A stretch of 6,197 nt of DNA from Burkholderiales bacterium UBA2459. Lineage in GTDB: Bacteria; Pseudomonadota; Gammaproteobacteria; Burkholderiales; Burkholderiaceae_E. The translations under genes were made by a program, and so were the position numbers. Positions 1 through 5,939 of the stretch are shown piece by piece. Positions within the stretch are counted from its first letter, which is position 1. The number at the start of each line of letters is the position of its first letter. The notes under the pieces were generated by a model that worked only from the letters and a program-made list of their open reading frames with translations, had not been told where the DNA came from and searched no databases. The stretch lies in assembly GCA_002342365.1 (NCBI GenBank), contig DDPV01000012.1, positions 84,523-90,719 on the forward strand, given 5' to 3'.

Positions 1-924
1 AACGTTACCGATATCGTTTATACGCCAATCAAGGCCGATGCCACCCGGATTGCCGCGCTGCTTGCCGGCGATGTGGATCTGGTGACCGATTTGCCGACCC
101 AGGACGTTGCCCGGTTACGAACAACCGCGAGCTTATCGGTTCTGGACGGCCCTGAGGTTCGCACGATTTTCATCGGCATGGACCAGGGGAGCGATGAACT
201 GAAGTACGGCAGCAAGGGTGCAAATCCCTTCAAGGATGTCCGTGTGCGGCGCGCTTTGTCTACGGCGATTGACCGTGCCGCAATCCAGCGCTCGATCATG
301 CGTAATCTTTCGCTTCCTGCGGCCATTATCGTGGCTCCAGGTGTGCACGGACACACCGCTGAGCTTGACAAGACAGGCGCAGCCAATATCGATGCAGCGA
401 AAAAATTACTCGCTGATGCAGGCTATCCGAATGGCTTTGAATTCACTCTGGATTGCCCAAACAACCGCTATGTGAATGATGAAGAGGTCTGCCAGGCGGT
501 TGTCGGCATGTGGGCAAAAATCGGGGTGAAAACAAAACTCAACGCAATGCCATTTTCAACCTTTATCTCAAAAATCCAGAACTTTGACTCCAGCGCGTAT
601 TTGCTCGGTTGGGGCGTGGCAACCTACGATGCGCAGTACAGTCTGCAGTCCTTGGTGCGCACAAAGACCACCGGTGCCGATGGTAATTTCAACCTGAGCA
701 AGGTGAGCCATCCCAAGGTTGATGCTTTAGTTGATGCGATGAAGACCGAAATGGACAAGACCAAGCGAGACGCGATGATTCGCGAGGCCCTGAGCATCAC
801 CCGTGACGATGTACTTTATATAACTTTGCATCATCAAATGAGACCATGGGCCATGAAAAAGGCCGTAAGCATTGCCCACAACTCCAATGATGCACCGAAG
901 ATGTACTACGCAACGGTGAGGTAA
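1..924 (+). CDS. ABC transporter substrate-binding protein, family 5 (peptide/nickel/opine class), C-terminal part
   Basis: This is the periplasmic ligand-binding component of a Dpp/Opp-type importer. The reading frame is open from base 1 to the TAA at 922-924, giving 307 visible residues. Full-length family members have about 500-540, so the signal peptide and first lobe lie before the window. The GTG at 73 is an internal valine, not a start. Visible family marks are the NPFKDVRVRRALSTAIDR block (visible residues about 75-92), conserved in SBP_bac_5 proteins, and the AKKLLADAGYPNGFEF block (about 133-148), followed by a CPNNRYVNDEEVC segment with cysteines at visible residues 152 and 164. 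These cysteines could form a periplasmic disulfide. The segment LLGWGVATYDAQYSLQSLV and the C-terminal HHQMRPWAMKK end the domain in the usual way. The permease and ATPase genes follow on the same strand. The ligand cannot be deduced: peptides, glutathione-like compounds or other small molecules all fit the family. Confidence 0.93.
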   Translation, partial: NVTDIVYTPIKADATRIAALLAGDVDLVTDLPTQDVARLRTTASLSVLDGPEVRTIFIGMDQGSDELKYGSKGANPFKDVRVRRALSTAIDRAAIQRSIMRNLSLPAAIIVAPGVHGHTAELDKTGAANIDAAKKLLADAGYPNGFEFTLDCPNNRYVNDEEVCQAVVGMWAKIGVKTKLNAMPFSTFISKIQNFDSSAYLLGWGVATYDAQYSLQSLVRTKTTGADGNFNLSKVSHPKVDALVDAMKTEMDKTKRDAMIREALSITRDDVLYITLHHQMRPWAMKKAVSIAHNSNDAPKMYYATVR

Positions 925-928
925 GCAC

Positions 929-958
929 AGGCCTGCCGGGCAGCGCGGCTCGGCGCCT
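929..958 (+). promoter_or_regulatory. intercistronic hairpin between binding-protein and permease genes
   Basis: Bases 935-941 (GCCGGGC) pair with 948-954 (GCTCGGC), a seven-pair stem with one G-U pair and a six-base loop (AGCGCG). Bases 929-932 (AGGC) extend it by pairing with 955-958 (GCCT), leaving a two-base bulge at 933-934. The 11-pair GC-rich structure starts five bases after the stop codon of the binding-protein gene. A T6 run at 973-978 lies 14 bases beyond the stem, too far for a textbook Rho-independent terminator. In other ABC importer operons, such as the maltose operon, intercistronic hairpins stabilise the upstream message so that the binding protein outnumbers the permeases. 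A similar role here is inferred. Confidence 0.55.
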
Positions 959-975
959 CGGTTACCCCATCGTTT

Positions 976-993
976 TTTGCTTTGTTTGCTTTC
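976..993 (+). repeat. imperfect 9-bp tandem repeat spanning the permease start codon
   Basis: TTTGCTTTG (976-984) is followed directly by TTTGCTTTC (985-993), differing only at the last base. The TTG that best fits the permease start is the last codon of the first unit (982-984). The unit length keeps the frame. It may be a small slippage duplication that shaped the start region, or a coincidence of FAL/FAF coding. Confidence 0.5.
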
Positions 994-1968
994 ATTGTCC
1001 GGCGATTGCTCCAGGCCAGCATGGTTATGCTGGTGGTCGCCTTTATCGCGTTTTCACTTTTTCAGTACGTTGGCGATCCTGTCTTGTCGATGCTTGGACA
1101 GGACGCCACGAGTGAGCAGCGTGAACAGCTTAGGCGGGACCTCGGCTTAAACGAGCCTTTTTACGTACAGTTTGTCCATTTCGTGGGCAACGCGGTGCAA
1201 GGAGAGTTCGGTGTTTCATACCGCCAGGGACGAAAGGTCTCCGAATTGCTCGCCGAGCGATTTCCAGCCACCCTCGAACTTGCGCTCTGTGCCGCACTGA
1301 TCGCTTTATTGACTGGCATACCGATGGGGGTTTACACCGCGCTGCGCAGGCGTGGCTTATTGAGTCAGTTGTTCATGGCCATTTCGCTGCTGGGCGTGTC
1401 ATTGCCGGTGTTTTTGGTTGGGATTTTTTTGATTCTTTTTTTTGCGGTGCTGCTTGGCTGGCTTCCGTCCTACGGCCGAGGCGAGGTGCTGCAGTGGGGA
1501 AGCCTGAGCACAGGTTTGCTCACCGCCGATGGGATCAAGCATCTTGTGCTGCCCGCGGTCACACTGGCGCTTTTTCAGCTGGCGCTGATCATGCGCATGG
1601 TGCGTGCTGAAATGCTCGAGGTTCAGCGCACCGATTACATCAAATTTGCCCGAGCACGCGGACTGAGTGAAAAGCTTGTGAATTTCAGCTACGCGCTCAA
1701 AAACACGCTGGTGCCGGTGATCACGATTGTCGGTTTGCAGCTCGGTTCGCTGATTGCCTTTGCAATTGTTACAGAAACTGTTTTTCAGTGGCCGGGCATG
1801 GGGCTTTTGTTCATCCAATCCGTGCAAACCGCTGATGTGCCGATCATGGCGGCCTATCTGGTCATGATTTCATTGGTCTTCGTCAGTATCAACCTGGCGG
1901 TTGACTTGCTGTATGTGACCGTTGATCCGCGGCTGCGTGTTGACCCTTCTGCGACCGGACGCCACTGA
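982..1968 (+). CDS. dppB: DppB-like ABC transporter permease
   Basis: One of the two inner-membrane channel subunits of the importer (BPD_transp_1 fold), 328 residues, normal for DppB/OppB. The N-terminus MFAFIVRRLLQ is typical of the family and leads into TM1 (about 9-29). Further hydrophobic segments lie near 98-118, 130-160, 187-208, 242-265 and 288-312, giving six. The EAA-type loop that docks on the ATPases is YIKFARARGLSEK through P245 (about 219-245). VFQWPGMGLL (267-276) and the C-terminal VDPRLR are also hallmarks. The start is inferred: TTG at 982 gives the family N-terminus. No ATG or GTG lies between the previous stop (same frame) and here, and the next ATG (1021) would remove half of TM1. 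I see no Shine-Dalgarno sequence before 982. The stop TGA at 1966-1968 shares its A with the next gene's ATG. T7 (1424-1430) and T8 (1436-1443) tracts lie in the third membrane segment. Confidence 0.93.
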   Translation: MFAFIVRRLLQASMVMLVVAFIAFSLFQYVGDPVLSMLGQDATSEQREQLRRDLGLNEPFYVQFVHFVGNAVQGEFGVSYRQGRKVSELLAERFPATLELALCAALIALLTGIPMGVYTALRRRGLLSQLFMAISLLGVSLPVFLVGIFLILFFAVLLGWLPSYGRGEVLQWGSLSTGLLTADGIKHLVLPAVTLALFQLALIMRMVRAEMLEVQRTDYIKFARARGLSEKLVNFSYALKNTLVPVITIVGLQLGSLIAFAIVTETVFQWPGMGLLFIQSVQTADVPIMAAYLVMISLVFVSINLAVDLLYVTVDPRLRVDPSATGRH

Positions 1969-2876
1969 TGTTTGCATCCTGGCTCGATCACCCGGTGGTC
2001 TACAGCTTTACCCGGTCAAGGCTTGCGCAATCGGCCGGACTGATTGCCCTGGTGATGGTGCTTGGTGCGGTGTTTGCGCCCTGGCTTGCGCCATCGAATC
2101 CCTTCGATCTGGCAAGTCTTGACCTGAACGATGCCTTGCTACCGCCCGCCTGGCAGGAGCAGGGCAGCTGGAAGTACTGGCTCGGTACCGATGATCAGGG
2201 ACGCGATGTGTTCTCAACGATTCTTTATGGATCGCGCATCTCGCTGCTGGTGGGCGTCAGTTCGGTGCTGCTGGCGATGTTTTTGGGGGTTAGCCTTGGC
2301 TTGATTTCAGGTTTTGTCGGTGGCCGGATCGATGCGGTGATCATGCGAGTTGCCGATGTTCAGTTATCGTTTCCGGCTATTTTGATTGCTTTGCTGATCG
2401 ACGGTGTGGCGCGCGCGGTCTTTGCTCAGCAGAACCACGGTGACAGCATGGCGATCCTGGTGCTGATCGGATCGATCAGCCTAGCCAACTGGGTGTCCTA
2501 CGCCAGAACCGTACGCGGTTCGACCCTGGTTGAAAAAAACAAGGAATATGTGCAGGCTGCAAGGGTCATTGGTGTGCCCGCTCTGTCCATCATGCTCAGG
2601 CATGTGCTGCCAAACGTGACGGGTCCGGTTCTTGTCATCGCGACCATCAATATCGCTACTGCGATCATCACGGAGGCAACGCTCTCCTTTTTAGGCGTTG
2701 GTGTACCGCCGACCACGCCGTCCCTCGGTACGATGATCAATAACGGCAATAACTTTCTCTATTCGGGGGAGTGGTGGCTGGTGGTTTTCCCCGGGCTTGG
2801 CTTGGTATTGTTGTGTATGTCGGTGAATCTTCTGGGGGATTGGTTGCGTGATGCGCTCAACCCGAGACTGCAGTAG
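1968..2876 (+). CDS. dppC: DppC-like ABC transporter permease
   Basis: Second inner-membrane channel subunit, forming a heterodimer with the DppB-like protein; 302 residues, normal for DppC/OppC. After TM1 (about 22-42), LGTDDQGRDVFS (72-83) is the signature of DppC-type permeases. Other hydrophobic segments lie near 90-116, 132-147, 160-175, 218-238 and 268-289. The ATPase-contacting EAA-type loop is YVQAARVIGVPALSIMLRH through P215 (about 194-215). LSFLGVGVPPTTPSLG (239-254) and the ending DWLRDALNPRL are strongly conserved family motifs. The ATG at 1968 overlaps the preceding TGA by one base and lacks a clear ribosome site of its own, so translation is probably coupled to dppB. A 51-nt gap without start codons in frame follows before the ATPase genes. 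It contains a GGGAG at 2883-2887 and two copies of CAAGGC (2891-2896 and 2912-2917), but no convincing hairpin. Confidence 0.95.
   Translation: MFASWLDHPVVYSFTRSRLAQSAGLIALVMVLGAVFAPWLAPSNPFDLASLDLNDALLPPAWQEQGSWKYWLGTDDQGRDVFSTILYGSRISLLVGVSSVLLAMFLGVSLGLISGFVGGRIDAVIMRVADVQLSFPAILIALLIDGVARAVFAQQNHGDSMAILVLIGSISLANWVSYARTVRGSTLVEKNKEYVQAARVIGVPALSIMLRHVLPNVTGPVLVIATINIATAIITEATLSFLGVGVPPTTPSLGTMINNGNNFLYSGEWWLVVFPGLGLVLLCMSVNLLGDWLRDALNPRLQ
2462..2480. repeat. 8-bp inverted repeat with three GATC sites inside dppC
   Basis: GCTGATCG (2462-2469) and CGATCAGC (2473-2480) are exact reverse complements with a GAT spacer. The element holds GATC at 2465, 2470 and 2474. It lies in codons for IGSISL of the permease, so it may be chance from codon choice. 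Confidence 0.35.
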
Positions 2877-2927
2877 CTACCAGGGAGCGTCAAGGCCAGC
2901 GGGCAGGCGAGCAAGGCTTTTCCCGGC

Positions 2928-3917
2928 ATGAAGCCTGATCGCTTGAACGATTCCAATGTTGCTTTGCTCGAAGTGCGCCATTTGCGGGTCGAGTTTCCCA
3001 CCCGCAAAGGTGTTTTGCGTGCGCTTGACGATGTATCGTTTTCGATCCGAAAGGGTGAGACCCTGGGAGTGGTCGGTGAATCCGGGGCAGGAAAGTCCTT
3101 GACCGGTGCAGCGATCATCGGACTTCTTGAACCGCCCGGTCGCATCGCAGCAGGTGAAATCTGGCTCGAGGGTCGCCGAATTGATGCGCTGCCGCCTGAT
3201 GCGATGCGCAGCTTGCGGGGTAAAGAAATCGCAGCGATCTTTCAGGATCCCTTAACCTCCTTGAATCCCTTGTTTACCGTCGGACGGCAGCTGACCGACA
3301 CGATTCAGACGCACCTGCCGTTTAGCTACACCCAGGCGCGACAACGGGCGATCGAATTGCTCGCGCGCACCGGTATTTCTGCGCCAGAGGTCCGAGTCGA
3401 TCACTATCCGCACCAGTTTTCCGGTGGGATGAGACAGCGCGTCGTGATCGCCTTAGCGCTTGCCGCAGAGCCCAAACTGATCGTTGCCGATGAGCCGACC
3501 ACAGCGCTTGATGTGTCGATTCAGGCACAAATCATTCGCTTGCTCAAGCAGCTGTCACGCGATCTTGGCACTTCGATCATGCTGATCACCCACGATATGG
3601 GTGTGATTGCGGAAACCGCTGACCGGGTTGCGGTGATGTACGCCGGAAGACTTGCAGAGATTGGCTCGGTTGAGGCGATGATCCAACGCCCGCAACATCC
3701 TTATACCAAGGGATTGATGGCGTCGATTCCTTCGATTCGCGCCAATCGTGAGCGGCTCGAACAAATCGAAGGCGCTATGCCCAGACTTGATGCGATACCC
3801 CAGGGTTGTGCCTTCCATCCGCGTTGCCCTGTGCGTGTTGACCGATGTATGCAAGAACGCCCGGGCTTGCGGCCCACTGCCGAGTCACAAGCGGCATGCT
3901 GGGTGTTGGCCCGGTGA
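2928..3917 (+). CDS. dppD: DppD-like ABC transporter ATP-binding protein
   Basis: Cytoplasmic ATPase that with the DppF-like protein powers import; 329 residues, normal for the family. In order: Walker A GESGAGKS (50-57), Q-loop IFQDP (Gln106), ABC signature FSGGMRQR (164-171), Walker B LIVADEPTTALD (184-195) and H-loop His222. The oligopeptide/dipeptide C-terminal region follows, with MYAGRLAEIG (237-246), HPYTKGL (257-263) and CAFHPRCP (294-301). Cysteines 294, 300, 307 and 324 match the C-terminal cysteine set that binds a 4Fe-4S cluster in a structurally characterised bacterial DppD; a cluster here is inferred. The ATG at 2928 is the first possible start after the dppC stop in this frame and lies about 15 codons before the first core strand. 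The only ribosome-site candidate is a distant AAGG near 2913-2916. The stop overlaps the GTG start of dppF. All catalytic residues are intact. Confidence 0.95.
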   Translation: MKPDRLNDSNVALLEVRHLRVEFPTRKGVLRALDDVSFSIRKGETLGVVGESGAGKSLTGAAIIGLLEPPGRIAAGEIWLEGRRIDALPPDAMRSLRGKEIAAIFQDPLTSLNPLFTVGRQLTDTIQTHLPFSYTQARQRAIELLARTGISAPEVRVDHYPHQFSGGMRQRVVIALALAAEPKLIVADEPTTALDVSIQAQIIRLLKQLSRDLGTSIMLITHDMGVIAETADRVAVMYAGRLAEIGSVEAMIQRPQHPYTKGLMASIPSIRANRERLEQIEGAMPRLDAIPQGCAFHPRCPVRVDRCMQERPGLRPTAESQAACWVLAR

Positions 3918-4999
3918 AGCGCAGCGACGGATCCCCGGGCCACCAAGGTGTTGCGCTGTCCTCGGTCAGCGATGCCCCAAGCGGCCCTCGGATGCTGCTC
4001 GAAGCCAAGCAGGTCAGCATGCGCTTTGATGTCAGCGAGCCCTGGTTGAATCGTCTGATTGAGCGAAAGCCAAGGCGCTATCTTGTGGCGGTTGACCAGC
4101 TAAGCTTTGCAATCATGAAGGGCGAGACCTTCGGTCTGGTCGGGGAGTCGGGCTGCGGGAAATCGACGGTTGCGCGCTTGCTGGTTGGGCTTTACGACTG
4201 CAGCATGGGCGAAGTTCTTTTCGAAGGAAAACCGCTCAAAGCCGTGGATCGGTCTCGGGATCCAAGCGATCGATCAGTCCGTCGAAAAATTCAGATGATT
4301 TTTCAGGATCCTTATGCGAGCTTAAACCCCCGATGGACCGTGGGTGAGATTGTTGCAGAACCGCTTCGCGTCCACCGTATGCTTGATCACGCCGAGGCGA
4401 TGCGTGAACGTGTGGCCCTGTTGCTGGGGCAGGTGGGCCTGGCTGCATCCGATGCCAGTCGCTATCCGCATCAGTTTTCAGGCGGGCAAAGGCAGCGCAT
4501 ATCGATCGCCCGCGCTTTGGCCTCAGAGCCTGAATTTCTTGTTTGTGATGAGCCGACCTCAGCGCTTGATGTCTCGGTTCAGGCCCAAGTCTTGAATCTG
4601 ATGAAGGATTTGCAGCGGCGGCGTGGTCTCACTTATCTTTTCATTTCGCATAATCTTGCTGTGGTCAGGCATGTGAGCGATCGGGTTGGGGTGATGTACT
4701 TAGGCCGGCTTGTTGAAGTGGCGTCCAATGCAGCACTTTTTGAGCAACCGCTTCATCCCTACACCCAGATGTTGCTTGACGCGATCCCGGATCTTGAGCG
4801 TGCCGGGATCGATCGGAGGCCGGTAGCAGGTGAGGTTCCCAATCCGCTCTCACCGCCAAGCGGCTGTGCATTTCACCCCCGTTGCCCGCTTGCCATGGCG
4901 CGTTGTCGACAGGAGCGCCCTGAGTTGCGGACGATGGGCGAGGGTCGTCAGGTTGCATGTTTTGCGGTGGGCAACCCATCCTTGCGCGAAGCCTCATGA
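3914..4999 (+). CDS. dppF: DppF-like ABC transporter ATP-binding protein
   Basis: Second cytoplasmic ATPase of the importer, partner of the DppD-like subunit; 361 residues from the chosen start. GTG at 3914 overlaps the dppD stop as GTGA, the common coupled arrangement. An ATG at 3845 in the same frame would give 23 more residues but needs a 73-base overlap. An ATG at 3992, just before the conserved LLEAKQVSMRF, is a serious alternative because residues 1-26 look unstructured. Core motifs: Walker A GESGCGKS (77-84), Q-loop IFQDP (Gln131), signature FSGGQRQR (188-195), Walker B FLVCDEPTSALD (208-219) and H-loop His246. A basic insertion PWLNRLIERKPRR (43-55), between the first strands, is typical of some DppF proteins. 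The C-terminal region has HPYTQ (281-285) and CAFHPRCP (318-325), with cysteines 318, 324, 331 and 349 able to bind an iron-sulfur cluster by analogy with DppD. The stop overlaps the oxygenase ATG. Confidence 0.94.
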   Translation: MKRSDGSPGHQGVALSSVSDAPSGPRMLLEAKQVSMRFDVSEPWLNRLIERKPRRYLVAVDQLSFAIMKGETFGLVGESGCGKSTVARLLVGLYDCSMGEVLFEGKPLKAVDRSRDPSDRSVRRKIQMIFQDPYASLNPRWTVGEIVAEPLRVHRMLDHAEAMRERVALLLGQVGLAASDASRYPHQFSGGQRQRISIARALASEPEFLVCDEPTSALDVSVQAQVLNLMKDLQRRRGLTYLFISHNLAVVRHVSDRVGVMYLGRLVEVASNAALFEQPLHPYTQMLLDAIPDLERAGIDRRPVAGEVPNPLSPPSGCAFHPRCPLAMARCRQERPELRTMGEGRQVACFAVGNPSLREAS

Positions 5000-5925
5000 G
5001 CGAACAAATTCCACGGATAAGGCTAGATGCGCTTGATGAGCCCCCAAACGTCTTGCTTTTGAAAGAAGCCTACGAGCGCCTTGGCTTTGTGGTGATCACC
5101 GAGCACGGCATCAACGCGACGATGATTGATCCCTTTCTTGCGATGTTCCAGGATTTTTTTTCCTGGCCGCAACAACGCAAGCTCGACTTCAGACTTGCTG
5201 GCGCTGCTGGTGCCAGGGGCTACACCCCTTTTGGGGTGGAGACGGCAAAAGGCAGCGATTGGGTTGACCTAAAAGAGTTCTGGCATATCGGCAGGGAGCT
5301 TGAGCACGATCATTCCTACCGACGCTACATGCCCGAGAATGTTTGGATCGACGCTATCGCAGGCTTTAAACGGCGTTGCCTTGAGGTTTTCGAAGCCTTT
5401 GACCGTACCGGCTGCCAGATCCTTCGTGCAATCGCCAGCGTGTTGGAGCTGCCAGCTGATTTTTTTGAGGACAAGGTCAACATGGGCAATAGTGTGCTGA
5501 GGGTGATTCACTACCCTCCCTTGCCGGCAGGGCCTACGAAAAGCCTGCGCGCGGGTGCGCATGAGGATATCAATGTGATTACCTTGCTGCTGGGGGCTGA
5601 GGAGCCTGGCTTGCAAGTCTGCACCCGCTCAGGACAGTGGTTGTCGGTGAATCCCGAGCCCGGGGCGATGGTCGTCAACGTGGGCGATATGCTGCAGCGG
5701 CTCAGCAACGGCGTCTTGCGATCGACCAGTCACCGGGTGCTGAACCCTTCGGGAGCGGCTGCAACGCGTTCCCGCTATTCGATGCCGTTTTTTTTGCACT
5801 TTAATCCCGATTTTCTTATCGAAGCCTTACCGTCTTGCTGCGGCCCGGGAAAGGCTCAAGCCGCTGCAGCGATTCTGGCTGACGATTATTTGCAAGAGCG
5901 CTTGCGTGAGATCCGCTTGAGGTAG
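4996..5925 (+). CDS. Fe(II)/2-oxoglutarate-type oxygenase, isopenicillin N synthase-like family
   Basis: Soluble non-haem iron oxygenase, 309 residues, in the usual range for this family. The N-terminal DIOX_N-like part runs from about 5 to 115 (IPRIRLDAL, then the strand GFVVITEHGI at 30-39). It includes RGYTPFGVETAKG (74-86) and DLKEFWHIGRE (91-101), conserved in bacterial members. The C-terminal jelly-roll carries the iron ligands: His189 and Asp191 (AHEDINVITLL) and His246 (STSHRVLNP). An RxS pair at Arg260/Ser262 (SRYSMPFF) binds 2-oxoglutarate in most relatives. In isopenicillin N synthase the same pair binds substrate, so cosubstrate use is likely but not proven. The ATG at 4996 overlaps the dppF stop as ATGA; an in-frame start at 4957 would lie inside dppF and is less likely. 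Co-translation with the transporter ATPase suggests action on an imported compound. The substrate is unknown. Three T7-T8 tracts (5154, 5460, 5788) encode Phe pairs. Confidence 0.9.
   Translation: MSEQIPRIRLDALDEPPNVLLLKEAYERLGFVVITEHGINATMIDPFLAMFQDFFSWPQQRKLDFRLAGAAGARGYTPFGVETAKGSDWVDLKEFWHIGRELEHDHSYRRYMPENVWIDAIAGFKRRCLEVFEAFDRTGCQILRAIASVLELPADFFEDKVNMGNSVLRVIHYPPLPAGPTKSLRAGAHEDINVITLLLGAEEPGLQVCTRSGQWLSVNPEPGAMVVNVGDMLQRLSNGVLRSTSHRVLNPSGAAATRSRYSMPFFLHFNPDFLIEALPSCCGPGKAQAAAAILADDYLQERLREIRLR
5148..5166 (+). repeat. inverted repeat with poly-T loop near the oxygenase 5' end
   Basis: CCAGGA (5148-5153) and TCCTGG (5161-5166) are exact reverse complements separated by seven T residues, and the T run totals eight. 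In RNA this is a six-pair stem with a U7 loop, about 150 bases into the gene. It encodes QDFFSW, part of the normal fold, so it may be a coding coincidence. It is not a terminator, because the T run is in the loop. Confidence 0.4.
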
Positions 5926-5939
5926 CGAGCAAAGCAACG

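Noticed and set aside
973..978. T6 run after the 929-958 hairpin as a Rho-independent terminator
   Set aside because: Fourteen bases separate the stem from the T run, and the operon clearly continues, so full termination is unlikely.
1399..1827. 142-codon open frame on the minus strand inside dppB
   Set aside because: It lies opposite a well-supported permease, has a low-complexity His/Gln/Lys-rich composition typical of antisense frames, and shows no recognisable domain.
3845..3913. Upstream extension of dppF from the ATG at 3845
   Set aside because: It would overlap dppD by 73 bases and adds residues unlike the family. The GTG at 3914 with a four-base overlap is more natural.
4284..4304. 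Inverted repeat GAAAAAT / ATTTTTC with a 7-base spacer in dppF
   Set aside because: It is AT-only apart from one G-C pair, weak, and encodes the conserved KIQMIFQ stretch before the Q-loop. Coding coincidence is the simplest account.
3240..4312. Shared short DNA words between dppD and dppF, such as CAGGATCC at the Q-loop
   Set aside because: They reflect the same conserved protein motif in two paralogous ATPases, not a separate repeat element.
4957..4995. Upstream extension of the oxygenase from the ATG at 4957
   Set aside because: It lies in dppF coding sequence, and the ATGA overlap at 4996 gives the expected oxygenase N-terminus.
5892..5905. Small hairpin GCAAG-AGCG-CTTGC at the oxygenase 3' end
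   Set aside because: The stem is only five pairs, inside the coding region, with no T run after it, so it is not a credible terminator.
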